From: Bacillus sp. FJAT-26390
GTDB taxonomy: Bacteria > Bacillota > Bacilli > Paenibacillales > Paenibacillaceae
Length of the DNA: 64,000 nucleotides
NCBI RefSeq assembly: GCF_001682865.1
Contig: NZ_MAQX01000033.1
Coordinates: 434,001-498,000, forward strand
Direction: 5' to 3'
Below are positions 1-8,124 of the stretch, one piece after another. A program made the position numbers and the translations under genes. The notes below the pieces were generated by a model, which saw only the letters and a list, made by a program, of their open reading frames with translations, did no database searches and was not told where the DNA came from. Positions within the stretch are counted from its first letter, which is position 1. The number at the start of each line of letters is the position of its first letter.

Positions 1-124
1 TGAGTCCGACAAGCGTCGTAATGACGCTAAGGACAATGGCTATCGTTAACATGACCTTGGGAGGATTTGTCTCCATAATTAGGGCAATGAACCGCTTTAC
101 ATTGCCGTTCTTTTTATCCTTCAT
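1..124 (-). CDS. ABC multidrug exporter, BmrA-like (N-terminal fragment)
   Basis: Only the first 41 codons are inside the window; the gene continues past its left edge. The peptide starts MKDKKNGNVKRFIALIMETN and continues NPPKVMLTIAIVLSVITTLV. This matches the cytosolic N-terminus and first membrane helix of BmrA/YvcC-type half-transporters, which fuse a membrane domain to an ATPase and export drugs. The start is the ATG at 124. No ATPase motif can be seen, so the family call rests on the N-terminus alone and on its similarity to remembered BmrA sequences. Confidence 0.6.
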   Translation of the reverse strand, partial: MKDKKNGNVKRFIALIMETNPPKVMLTIAIVLSVITTLVGL

Positions 125-275
125 CGGTATTCACTCCTATTTCTATTCTCTATTCTCTCCACCACGCTTCCTACTTTACCTTGCCTGTTTAAACGCAGTT
201 TAAACGATGGCGAAAAGGAGTGCACGGCAAGCCATCTACACGCATTTGGGAAATTGAGGTAAAATAAAACAATTA

Positions 276-323
276 CGGTTCGGCGATTCGGCGGTTCGGC
301 GGTTCGGCGCTTCGCCGTTTCGC
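276..323. repeat. 8-bp tandem repeat, six copies
   Basis: Six consecutive 8-bp units of the form CGNTTCGS start at 276, 284, 292, 300, 308 and 316. The first four are CGGTTCGG or CGATTCGG, and the last two drift to CGCTTCGC and CGTTTCGC. The array lies in the 243-bp gap between the divergent exporter and kinase genes. It is a likely slippage-prone microsatellite, and the only other structure seen in that gap is the kinase ribosome binding site. Confidence 0.8.
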
Positions 324-367
324 TGCAATGCCGTTCCATCATACCACCATTAGCGGGAGGGCTTCAC

Positions 368-1354
368 ATGAATGCGGAGCATGTTGTAATCGGAATAGAC
401 GGCGGCGGGACGCATACCCGCGTCATGATCTGCGACCTTTGGGGCCATGTTCTTGCATGCGCGGAGCGAGGCTCAGCTTCGATTTATAAAGATAAGCAGG
501 CAGCCCAAAATGTACAAGGAGCTATAACAGACGCGCTGCATCTGGCAGGCAGAACGACCGAGCAAGTGCTTGCGCTTGTTGCCGGAATTGCCGGCTATGA
601 CGCGCCGTCCGATCTCGATTGGATCGCTCCTCTAACAAAGCTGCCGGGGCTCACATGTCCAATACGGCATGTGAATGACGCGGTATCCGCACACTCCGGG
701 GCATTGATGGGAAGAAGCGGCATCATCGTCATTGCAGGAACCGGCTCGATCATCGTAGGGATTACAGAGGACGGTCAATTCATACGCAATTATGATTTTC
801 ATCATTATGCAGCCAGCGCAGCTAGATTTATCGCCTATGATGCGGTTTACGAGATGCTCGCCGGCAGCTTCGACGATACGGATCATCATCTTCTTCAGGC
901 AATGCTTGCGCATTGGAGCGTGCCCACCGTTAGTGAACTAGCAGCGATAGCCAAAAAAGGGTTTACCGAGGATCGCCGTGAACGCGACAAGCAATTTGGC
1001 GAGTTCGCCCCTGCCATTACGGAGGCTGCAGCGCAAGGCAGCACCGCTGCGATCCGCGTTTGCAATCGCGCCGTAGACCAGATCAAGGTCGGCATCGAGC
1101 TGATTGCCGCCTCCTTCGCTGGCGTTGAGGTGGAGGTCGCCTTCATCGGCAGCGTAGCGAACAGCCCTTACTTCTTGCAAGAGCTTGGCGCACAGCTCCG
1201 GCAGGGAAATAATAAGCGATATTCCGTCGTGGAGCCAAAGTTCTCTCCCGTAATCGGCTCCGTGCTGTTAGCGCTAAAGCATATCCATATTCCTATAGAC
1301 GATGCTCTTATCGACAATCTTCATGCTTACAATAAACCGTGGCAGAATCAATAA
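368..1354 (+). CDS. BadF/BadG/BcrA-type ATPase, N-acetylglucosamine kinase-like
   Basis: A 328-residue cytosolic sugar kinase-like protein of the ASKHA fold. The phosphate-1 loop GIDGGGTHTRVMICD lies at residues 9-23 and the phosphate-2 loop IAGTGSI near residue 122. The family usually phosphorylates N-acetylglucosamine or a related amino sugar with ATP. The start follows a GGGAGGG site. It is monocistronic, divergent from the exporter, with no sugar transporter beside it. Oddly, the glycine-rich segment that normally follows phosphate-2 (GGWGxxLGD) is replaced by a His/Tyr/Ala-rich stretch, so substrate or activity may differ. A second family member lies at 54961-55950. Confidence 0.8.
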   Translation: MNAEHVVIGIDGGGTHTRVMICDLWGHVLACAERGSASIYKDKQAAQNVQGAITDALHLAGRTTEQVLALVAGIAGYDAPSDLDWIAPLTKLPGLTCPIRHVNDAVSAHSGALMGRSGIIVIAGTGSIIVGITEDGQFIRNYDFHHYAASAARFIAYDAVYEMLAGSFDDTDHHLLQAMLAHWSVPTVSELAAIAKKGFTEDRRERDKQFGEFAPAITEAAAQGSTAAIRVCNRAVDQIKVGIELIAASFAGVEVEVAFIGSVANSPYFLQELGAQLRQGNNKRYSVVEPKFSPVIGSVLLALKHIHIPIDDALIDNLHAYNKPWQNQ

Positions 1355-1461
1355 CGCTATACACAAAGGCCTGTCGAACTCTGCCGGATTGGTGGATTTC
1401 ACAGGCTTTTTGCATGCGACAGAACCACAAATTATTTTCTAAAATAAACCATCTTACCATA

Positions 1462-1505
1462 TTGACATGATATATATCGGAATGATATATTCTGTATCGA
1501 GATAA
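1462..1505 (+). promoter_or_regulatory. Promoter and probable PadR operator
   Basis: TTGACA (1462-1467) and TATATT (1486-1491) are separated by 18 bp. The 9-bp direct repeat ATGATATAT occurs at 1467-1475 and 1482-1490. The 10-bp palindrome GATATATATC is in the spacer, and TATCGAGATA (1496-1505) is another imperfect palindrome. Repeats sitting on the core promoter of a PadR gene suggest autoregulation; this is inferred. Confidence 0.6.
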
Positions 1506-1567
1506 GTACTTGAAAGAAAAAAACCGAAGAGCATTCTTCTTCGGAAACAAACTCGGAGGTCGCTTCA

Positions 1568-2086
1568 ATGAACAGTCAGGATGTTATTTTAGGCATGCTT
1601 ATGAAACGCCCGTTATCAGGCTACGAGATCAAACAGTTGTTCGAGGATATATTCTCTTATTTCTACAGCTCCAGCTACGGGACGATTTATCCGATGCTGC
1701 ATCGGATGGAAAAGGAGGAGCTGATAACGAAGGAAAATGTGCTCCAAGAAGGCAAGCCGAATAAAAATGTATTTACGATTACGGATAAAGGAAAAGGCCA
1801 GTTCAACGCCTATCTTCATAGTCCTGTGGAAACCGATGCGATCAAGTCTGATTTTCTGATGCGGCTTTATTTTGGCCAATTTGTAGATAATGATGTGGTT
1901 ATTCAGTGGTTAAACAAGGCGCAGGGGCAGACACAGAAGCAGTTGGATGAGCTGAGCAAGAAGTATGCCATTTATAAAGACGACATGCATCCGGCACATA
2001 TGATTTGCATAGAAATTGGGATCAAGGAGTATCGCGCCAAGCTGGAAACGATTCAAGAAGGATTGGTGCGTCTGGAGCAACTATAA
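1568..2086 (+). CDS. PadR-family transcriptional regulator
   Basis: A 172-residue repressor with the PadR winged helix at residues 1-80 (ILGMLMKRPLSGYEIKQLFE, then SYGTIYPMLHRMEKEELI) and a C-terminal helical Vir-type dimerisation domain. The length suits PadR subfamily 2. It starts at an ATG behind CGGAGGTC. It is followed after 19 bp by a drug exporter, the usual arrangement in which the ligand-sensing repressor controls its own operon. Repeats over the promoter at 1462-1505 are candidate binding sites. The family call is firm; the ligand is unknown. Confidence 0.9.
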   Translation: MNSQDVILGMLMKRPLSGYEIKQLFEDIFSYFYSSSYGTIYPMLHRMEKEELITKENVLQEGKPNKNVFTITDKGKGQFNAYLHSPVETDAIKSDFLMRLYFGQFVDNDVVIQWLNKAQGQTQKQLDELSKKYAIYKDDMHPAHMICIEIGIKEYRAKLETIQEGLVRLEQL

Positions 2087-2105
2087 ACAGGAGAGAAGGT
2101 TTTAA

Positions 2106-3629
2106 ATGGCTGGAACGCGTTCAAACAATAAGCTCGTCATTCTTGCGATGGCGCTCGGTCTATTGATGTCATCGCTGGACAATACGATTGTCGCGTCGTG
2201 CATTAATAAGCTAAGCGAGGATTTTAACGTTTTTGACAAAGTAAGCTGGGTGTTTACCGCCTATATGCTCGCAGCTACCAGCACCATGCTCGTCTTCGGC
2301 AAGCTATCTGATTTATTCGGCAGAAAAATGTTCTATTTGATCGGAATCGGCATGTTTCTGCTTGGTTCTGCCTTGTGCGGACTTGCGCAAAGCGCCGACC
2401 AGCTCATTTGGTTTCGCGTCATCCAAGGCATTGGCTCAGGCGCCTTGATGCCGATCAGCTTCACCATTATTTACACGATTTTTAATGATCCGAAGGATGC
2501 GGCAAAAATGTCCGGCGTGTTCGGTGCGATCTTTGGCCTCTCCTCTGTTGCGGGCCCGCAGCTTGGCAGCTTCATTGCCGAGCATCTCGGCTGGAGATGG
2601 AATTTCTATATCAACGTGCCCATCGGACTCGCATCCATGATCGTATTAATGATTGCCTTAAAGGAGACCCGTTCGGACCGCAAGCCCAAAATCGACTATT
2701 TGGGAACGTTATTTCTGATCATCACCACGGTTTCTTTAATGCTTGCGCTTGAATGGGGCGGCAAGACGTACGCTTGGGGCTCATGGCAGGAAATCAGCTT
2801 ATTCGCAGCATCCGCGGTGATCGGCACCTTGTTCATTTTGGTTGAGCTGCGTGCCGCTGAGCCTGTACTTCCCCTTAGCATTTTTAAAAATCGGATGGTC
2901 CTCGGCACCAGCATCATTTGCTTCTGCCAAGGCGTCATCATGTTCTCGGCCATTACGTATCTGCCCAGCTTCACTGTCGGCGTATTGGGCCACGCCAACT
3001 CCAATGGCGTGTTGACGCCTATGATGGCTTCGCTCATTGCCGGAGCGATTCTATTCGGCTACTTACAGTCCAAGTTCGCCTTCCGCACGCTGATGCTGTT
3101 CACGATGCTAATGACGATCGTAGCCGCTTCGCTGCTGTCGGTCGTCAGCGTTCACGCTTCCAACGGGTATATGATTGCCCTAATGATCTTGCTTGGCTTT
3201 GGCGCTGTCGGGCCTTTAATGAGCGTGGCGCAAAGCGCGATTGCCGCAAACGTTGATCCCAAATATATGGGCGTCAGCTCCTCCATCGTCGGCTTCTGGC
3301 GCAACATTGGCGGCATATTGGGCGCTACCATCATGGCGACGATCGTAAACAACAATTTGCATCGATTAATTACGGAGGGTGCGGATAAGGCCGGCATTCC
3401 ATCCGATAAAATCAATACGCTGGCGAATCCCGAGCTGCTCATGCGGGCTGGCGGGCAATTAGATCCCCAGATCCGCAGCTTCCTTCAACAGGCGCTGGGC
3501 ACCGCTATTAATCACGGTTTTATTCTCAGCATTTGTATCGGCGGCATTGGCCTCGTTACGGCGATGTTTGTAGGGGCGAGCAGGCTTAGCTCCACGAAGA
3601 AGCAGCAAGCAGGCGCTGCGCATATCTAG
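2106..3629 (+). CDS. MFS drug:H+ antiporter, DHA2 (EmrB/QacA) family
   Basis: A 507-residue inner-membrane transporter with about 14 predicted membrane helices. It carries the MFS motif-A loop GKLSDLFGRKMFYLIG near residues 66-81 and a DHA2-like conserved segment GWRWNFYINVPIG near 162-174. It exports hydrophobic drugs or toxic metabolites in exchange for protons. It is translated after an AGGAGAGAAGG site and is co-transcribed with the PadR regulator 19 bp upstream, which implies substrate-induced expression. The operon ends at the strong hairpin 3636-3677. The specific substrate cannot be told from sequence. Confidence 0.9.
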   Translation: MAGTRSNNKLVILAMALGLLMSSLDNTIVASCINKLSEDFNVFDKVSWVFTAYMLAATSTMLVFGKLSDLFGRKMFYLIGIGMFLLGSALCGLAQSADQLIWFRVIQGIGSGALMPISFTIIYTIFNDPKDAAKMSGVFGAIFGLSSVAGPQLGSFIAEHLGWRWNFYINVPIGLASMIVLMIALKETRSDRKPKIDYLGTLFLIITTVSLMLALEWGGKTYAWGSWQEISLFAASAVIGTLFILVELRAAEPVLPLSIFKNRMVLGTSIICFCQGVIMFSAITYLPSFTVGVLGHANSNGVLTPMMASLIAGAILFGYLQSKFAFRTLMLFTMLMTIVAASLLSVVSVHASNGYMIALMILLGFGAVGPLMSVAQSAIAANVDPKYMGVSSSIVGFWRNIGGILGATIMATIVNNNLHRLITEGADKAGIPSDKINTLANPELLMRAGGQLDPQIRSFLQQALGTAINHGFILSICIGGIGLVTAMFVGASRLSSTKKQQAGAAHI

Positions 3630-3635
3630 ATCAAA

Positions 3636-3677
3636 ATAGGGAGGCAGCGCTCATCATGGCGCTGCCTCCCTATTTTT
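3636..3677. terminator. Bidirectional terminator
   Basis: A perfect 15-bp stem with arms 3636-3650 and 3659-3673, an 8-nt loop, and a T run at 3673-3677. On the opposite strand the stem is followed by TTTTGA. It lies between the convergent exporter and HxlR genes and can serve both. Confidence 0.92.
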
Positions 3678-3686
3678 AGGTGCCGA

Positions 3687-4061
3687 TTATTGGCTCCTGC
3701 GTTGATCAGAAAGAATAAGCAATCTATCCTTATAGGTTTCGCCCCAATGCTTCATTTGGAGGATAAGCGGCTTCAACGTTTCCCCAAATTCGGTCAGCGA
3801 ATACTCCACCTTCGGCGGTACCTGCCGATACACCTCGCGATGAACGACTCCGTCATTCTCAAGCTCTCTAAGCTGAAGGGTCAGCATCCGCTGCGTGATG
3901 TTCGGGCATATTTTGCGGAACTCATTGAACCGCTTTGTTCCATCGATCAAATGATAAAGAATGACGCCCTTCCACTTCCCGCCGATTACATCTAACGTGA
4001 ATTCCACAGGACAGCCTTCGCTTGGCGAACACTCGGTATATTCTTTTATACGATCACTCAT
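3687..4061 (-). CDS. HxlR-family transcriptional regulator
   Basis: About 124 residues from ATG 4061. An alternative TTG at 4082 would add seven residues but overlaps the GGGGAGG site. The HxlR winged helix is clear: [20 protein letters not shown], then [20 protein letters not shown] and [18 protein letters not shown] Cys in the N-terminal ECSPSEGCP segment resembles the redox-sensing Cys of YodB/CatR-type members. It is divergent from an oxidoreductase gene, so it probably represses that gene in response to quinones or electrophiles. The inferred operator is at 4083-4102. Confidence 0.88.
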   Translation of the reverse strand: MSDRIKEYTECSPSEGCPVEFTLDVIGGKWKGVILYHLIDGTKRFNEFRKICPNITQRMLTLQLRELENDGVVHREVYRQVPPKVEYSLTEFGETLKPLILQMKHWGETYKDRLLILSDQRRSQ

Positions 4062-4082
4062 AAAGCCGTGTCGCCTCCCCAA

Positions 4083-4102
4083 TAGTATACAAACTGATAC
4101 TA
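4083..4102. promoter_or_regulatory. Candidate HxlR operator
   Basis: A perfect inverted repeat TAGTAT-N8-ATACTA in the divergent intergenic region between the HxlR gene and the dehydrogenase gene. Length and spacing fit a dimeric winged-helix repressor. Its position just upstream of the HxlR start codon implies autoregulation as well; this is inferred. Confidence 0.6.
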
Positions 4103-4188
4103 CAATACAGAAATGTGCGTACTTACATAACCGTATGTTAACACTTATACTGGGGCTGCGGCTAGCAAATTAGAGAGGATTGATAAAC

Positions 4189-5217
4189 ATGACACAAATG
4201 AAAGCGATTGGCTTCCACCGTTATTTACCGATTGAACACGCGGAAAGCCTTTTGGATTTGCATATAAATAAACCTGCTCCTACAGGGCGAGATCTGCTGG
4301 TGAGAGTCAAAGCCATTTCCGTTAATCCGGTAGACGTGAAAGTACGTTCGCCCAAAGAGAAGGTCGAGCCGGATGCGCGCGTCATTGGCTGGGATGTCGC
4401 TGGAATCGTCGAATCGGTTGGCGACGCAAGCTCGCTCTTCCAGCCTGGAGATGAAGTCTATTATGCGGGCAGCATTACGCGTGCTGGCGGCAACAGTGAA
4501 TTCCACCTCGTGGATGAACGCATCGCCGGCAAGAAGCCGCGATCGCTCGACTTCGCGCAGGCAGCAGCGCTGCCGCTTACCGCGATTACCGCATGGGAAG
4601 GCTTATTCGACCGTCTGGGCGTAGCACACAGCCGCGAGCAAAACGAGGGCAAGTCAATACTGATCATCGGCGCCGCAGGCGGAGTCGGGTCCATTGCAAC
4701 GCAGCTCGCAAGCGCAGCAGGCCTCACCGTTATCGGCACCGCTTCGAGAAAAGAATCAGCGGATTGGGCTAAGGAATACGGAGCTGCTTATACGATCAAT
4801 CATCATGAGCCGTTTGTGCCCCAGCTTCAAGCGCTTGGCTTTTCTTCCGTCGATTATATTTTTTGCTTGAACCAAACCGATCAGCACTGGGCGAATATGG
4901 AGAAGGCCATCATGCCCCAAGGCAAAATTTGCTCCATCGTGGAGATGAGCACGCCAATCGATTTAACGCTGCTGAAGAACAAAAGCGTAACCTTCGTCTG
5001 GGAGCTTATGTTCACCAGATCGATGTATGAAACGCCAGATATGGATGAGCAGCATAAGCTGCTGAATGAGGTGGCTAAGCGGATCGATCAAGGAGAGCTG
5101 CGCACGACAATCGCCAAACGCCTATCGCCGATTAACGCCGCCAATCTGCGCGAAGCCCATAAGCTGGTCGAGTCCGGCAGTATGGTCGGCAAGGTTGTTC
5201 TCGAGGATTTTGAATAA
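4189..5217 (+). CDS. Zinc-type alcohol dehydrogenase-like / NADPH:quinone reductase family protein
   Basis: A 342-residue MDR-superfamily oxidoreductase. The GroES-like domain spans residues 1-130 (SVNPVDVKVRSP, VIGWDVAGIVESVG). The Rossmann loop IGAAGGVGSIATQLA lies near 155-169, and a C-terminal catalytic portion follows. It lacks the Cys/His zinc ligands of classical alcohol dehydrogenases and resembles the adh_fam_1/YogA group, which reduces quinones or enones with NADPH. The ATG at 4189 follows GAGAGG; an upstream in-frame TTG at 4180 is less likely. Divergence from the HxlR gene suggests induction by electrophile stress. Confidence 0.85.
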   Translation: MTQMKAIGFHRYLPIEHAESLLDLHINKPAPTGRDLLVRVKAISVNPVDVKVRSPKEKVEPDARVIGWDVAGIVESVGDASSLFQPGDEVYYAGSITRAGGNSEFHLVDERIAGKKPRSLDFAQAAALPLTAITAWEGLFDRLGVAHSREQNEGKSILIIGAAGGVGSIATQLASAAGLTVIGTASRKESADWAKEYGAAYTINHHEPFVPQLQALGFSSVDYIFCLNQTDQHWANMEKAIMPQGKICSIVEMSTPIDLTLLKNKSVTFVWELMFTRSMYETPDMDEQHKLLNEVAKRIDQGELRTTIAKRLSPINAANLREAHKLVESGSMVGKVVLEDFE

Positions 5218-5230
5218 GCAGAATAAGCAG

Positions 5231-5845
5231 CTATTCCGCCTTCTGAATACACCAAGTTGTCATACAGCGCTTGCCTGATACGATGACGGTTTTGAGCGGC
5301 TCGAATAATTGGCCCTTCAGCCTCTCGGTCAGAGCCAGAAGCCGGTCATCATTAACGAGAAAACGTCTGCTTCCGTCAGGAAGCAGATAACGCTCGTTCC
5401 CAATCGGCTGCATGCTGGATGCCATGCCAGTCGAAGAAGCAAGGCGCGCGAATAAACGTCCGCCGGGCTTCAGAACTCGCCAAAGCTCTTGAACCATTTG
5501 GTCAAAATGCTCTTCATTCTCCGCAAAATGCAGCACCGCGCTGCTAATAATAAAGTCAAAGCTTTCATCCGCATAGCTCATTTGCTCAACCGCTTCTATG
5601 CGTGCCCGCTCCGCAGGCCAAGCCGGCGCAATTGCCGCTGCAAGAGCCTGTACCTGTTCAATGGCAGCCTCCGAGCGATCCGTCGCATACACCTCATAAC
5701 CGCTGCGCAGCAAATAGGTTAAGTTTCGGCCCGAGCCGCAGCCCGCATCAAGGATACGCATCTCCTTCGTAATTCGTCCCTTAAGCAGTTGATCGAACAA
5801 ATAAATATCGATATCGCCAAACTGCTCCTTCAAATCCTCAAGCAT
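5231..5845 (-). CDS. Class I SAM-dependent methyltransferase
   Basis: About 204 residues from ATG 5845, which has AAGGGGG eight bases upstream; ATG 5872 is possible but lacks a good site. The SAM-binding motif I is ILDAGCGSGRNLTYLLRSGY, with the motif II acid in VYATDRSEAAI. Later parts are SFDFIISSAVLHFAENEEHF and WRVLKPGGRLFARL, typical of the Methyltransf_11 group. The substrate is unknown. It follows a second methyltransferase on the same strand with a 27-bp gap, and the two are probably co-transcribed. Confidence 0.85.
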   Translation of the reverse strand: MLEDLKEQFGDIDIYLFDQLLKGRITKEMRILDAGCGSGRNLTYLLRSGYEVYATDRSEAAIEQVQALAAAIAPAWPAERARIEAVEQMSYADESFDFIISSAVLHFAENEEHFDQMVQELWRVLKPGGRLFARLASSTGMASSMQPIGNERYLLPDGSRRFLVNDDRLLALTERLKGQLFEPLKTVIVSGKRCMTTWCIQKAE

Positions 5846-5872
5846 CAAGTCAACCCCCTTCACGCGAAGCAT

Positions 5873-6421
5873 CTAAGCAGCGTAAATATAAACCTTAGTA
5901 CGGTAGAAATCGCGGCAAGTAATGACCTGCTGTGGCTCCCAATCCGGAAGCGCAAAGCATACGCTTATGACATGGGAGCCGGGCGTTAGCTGGCTCCGCC
6001 AAATTACGCTTAAACGCCGCATCGCCCCCGGATACAGGTAACACACAACCATATCCACATCCCGGTAACAATATGTGTATAAATCGCCCCGAATGAACGA
6101 AACATTCGCCTGATTATTGAGTTTTGCCGCGAGAGAAGATATCCACATGGGGATAACTGAATTTTCGATGCCGATCATTCGCCAGCCCTTGAAGGCTCTT
6201 CCTGCTTGAAGCGCGAGCGTCCCCCAGCCGGAGCCGGCTTCCACCATGACGCCGCGGCTTGGCAGCTGTCTCATGGCTGAAACGACCGCCCGCCGCACCG
6301 GTGCGGATGAAGGCATCGGCGAGATGCCGTTTCGCCAGCTTGCATAAACGATCAAAAGGACGGCGACCAGCACGAATGCGGCCACCGCCATCAAGACGAC
6401 CTGGTAGATGAGGCTTTCCAT
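5873..6421 (-). CDS. Membrane-anchored class I SAM-dependent methyltransferase
   Basis: A 182-residue protein with a single N-terminal membrane helix (residues 6-28, LVMAVAAFVL-type hydrophobic run) followed by a short methyltransferase domain: motif I GVMVEAGSGWGTLALQAGRA near 57-76, then MIGIENSVIPMW and DMVVCYLYPGAMRRL. It starts at ATG behind GGGGAG. The domain is compact and is the kind found in class I methyltransferases tethered to the inner membrane. The substrate is not known. It lies 25 bp downstream of the helicase gene and upstream of another methyltransferase. Confidence 0.75.
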   Translation of the reverse strand: MESLIYQVVLMAVAAFVLVAVLLIVYASWRNGISPMPSSAPVRRAVVSAMRQLPSRGVMVEAGSGWGTLALQAGRAFKGWRMIGIENSVIPMWISSLAAKLNNQANVSFIRGDLYTYCYRDVDMVVCYLYPGAMRRLSVIWRSQLTPGSHVISVCFALPDWEPQQVITCRDFYRTKVYIYAA

Positions 6422-6446
6422 GATGCTCCCCTCACTTGTTCACGGT

Positions 6447-7895
6447 TTAAGCTTTGTTCCCTCTGCGAACCTTCAGCTGCTTGCCCTTAACGGTCGTGTT
6501 CTTCATCACTTCAAGCACGAGCGACCCTTTGCCGTTCAAAATCTCCACATCCGTCACGTTATCGAGGATCGTGATAATACCGATATCATCTGCGGATACG
6601 CCTTCGATCTTAGCGATTGTGCCGACAAAATCGACCGCCCTCAGCTTCTTCTTCTTGCCGCCGTTGAAATTAAGATTCATGATCTGCTTATTCAGCTGCT
6701 CGCGCTTGTCTTTTTTGAGGACAGGCCCAACATTGATCTTCTGCTCAAAATCTTCCCTGCGAAGGTCAACCGCCTCCTCCGAGGGAGCTTTCGCCTTCTG
6801 AATGCTAAATCCGATGTAGCCCTCAATTTCAGCGAGCCTTCTTGCATCCTTTGGCGCAACGAAGGTGATCGCTTTGCCCGTCTTGCCTGCTCGTCCCGTT
6901 CTGCCCGTCCGGTGGACGTAGCTTTCCTTCTCAAGCGGGATATCGAAGTTGATGACATGGGTAATGTTCGTAATATCGATGCCTCTGGCTGCAACGTCGG
7001 TAGCGACCAAATAGCGGAATTGCCCTCTGCGGAACGCATTCATGACTTCAAAGCGCTCGTCCTGCTCCATCCCGCCGTGAATGCGGTCGCACGGATACTC
7101 CTGCTCGGCCATTTGCCTGAACACCTGATCCACGTTCTCCTGCGTCCGGCAAAAAATGATGCAGCTGTCGGGATTTTCGACGACCATGACATCCTGCAGC
7201 AAAGCGAACTTGTCCGATTCCTTCACTTCGATAACCGAGTGCTCGATCGTTGCCGTCGTCAGCCCAGCAGCCTTGATCTCCACCTGTACCGGCTCATTCA
7301 TGTACTTGCGCGATAGCTTAGCCACATCCTCCGGGAATGTAGCGGAGAACAGCATCGTCACTCTATCCGCCGGAAGCTGCTGAATAATCGCCTGCACTTG
7401 CTCGATAAAGCCCATGTTCAGCATCTCATCCGCTTCATCAATGACCAGATATTTGATGCGCTCCAGCGCAAGCGTTCCCCGCTCGATATGGTCATGCACC
7501 CGTCCCGGCGTGCCTACAACCATATGCGTTCTCTGCTTAAGCTCTGCCTTCTGGATATGAAAAGGCGCCTTTCCGTAGACGGCCATCGATTTGATCCGCT
7601 TGAACCGGCCGATATTCGTAATATCTTCATTCACTTGCAGGGCAAGCTCCCTAGTTGGCGTTAGGACGAGCACCTGCGGCTTGTTTTCATTCCAATCGAC
7701 CAGCTCGCATAGCGGAATGCCGTAAGCCGCCGTCTTGCCGCTCCCGGTTTGTGATTTTACGACCAAATCCTTCTGCTCAAGCGCAACAGGAATAACCTCG
7801 CGCTGAACCTCGGTCGGCGTTTCATAGGACAAGCTTTCGAGTGCCCGTACGATTTCACTGCTTAAAGCGTAATCCGAAAATGTTGTTTCACTCAT
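6447..7895 (-). CDS. dbpA: DEAD-box RNA helicase, DbpA/YxiN type
   Basis: A 482-residue ATP-dependent RNA helicase of ribosome assembly. All core motifs are present: QTGSGKT (49-55), [20 protein letters not shown] (154-157), SAT (184-186), [10 protein letters not shown] and [10 protein letters not shown]. The final 75 residues form the DbpA RNA-recognition domain ([20 protein letters not shown]), which in YxiN binds hairpin 92 of 23S rRNA. The linker has a Lys-rich patch, GGKKKKL. The start at 7895 lacks a strong Shine-Dalgarno (GAGGTCT). The AT-rich 5' region may carry cold-linked regulation, but nothing specific was identified. Confidence 0.93.
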   Translation of the reverse strand: MSETTFSDYALSSEIVRALESLSYETPTEVQREVIPVALEQKDLVVKSQTGSGKTAAYGIPLCELVDWNENKPQVLVLTPTRELALQVNEDITNIGRFKRIKSMAVYGKAPFHIQKAELKQRTHMVVGTPGRVHDHIERGTLALERIKYLVIDEADEMLNMGFIEQVQAIIQQLPADRVTMLFSATFPEDVAKLSRKYMNEPVQVEIKAAGLTTATIEHSVIEVKESDKFALLQDVMVVENPDSCIIFCRTQENVDQVFRQMAEQEYPCDRIHGGMEQDERFEVMNAFRRGQFRYLVATDVAARGIDITNITHVINFDIPLEKESYVHRTGRTGRAGKTGKAITFVAPKDARRLAEIEGYIGFSIQKAKAPSEEAVDLRREDFEQKINVGPVLKKDKREQLNKQIMNLNFNGGKKKKLRAVDFVGTIAKIEGVSADDIGIITILDNVTDVEILNGKGSLVLEVMKNTTVKGKQLKVRRGNKA

Positions 7896-8040
7896 CTATA
7901 GACCTCATTTGCATTTTTATGGTTCATTCATTCGTACCCTTAAGAATAGCACACTACCTTGCCTTTTGATCTATAAACCTTATTGCTGCGCTTCCTCCCG
8001 CTTAAAAACATGGGTACCAGGGTACAAGTTATAGATCACG

Positions 8041-8089
8041 GTACTACAAAAAGTGAGTACTAGTTGGCAATCGAATAGGTCATTATAAT
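8041..8089 (+). promoter_or_regulatory. Candidate promoter with flanking inverted repeat
   Basis: A perfect TATAAT lies at 8084-8089 with a TTGGCA at 8064-8069, but the spacer is only 14 bp, so the -35 match is doubtful. Just upstream is an inverted repeat GTACT-N10-AGTAC (8041-8060) that could bind an activator or repressor. The element would give a very short leader for the gene at 8125. Confidence 0.4.
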
Positions 8090-8124
8090 ACAAGACATAC
8101 CAACAAGAAAGGCATGTGAGTGCA

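Noticed and set aside
6408-7316. A 302-codon plus-strand open frame
   Set aside because: It runs antisense to the DbpA helicase, whose seven motifs are intact. Its sequence is rich in Leu, Arg and His, as expected from the complement of a coding strand, and it has no ribosome binding site.
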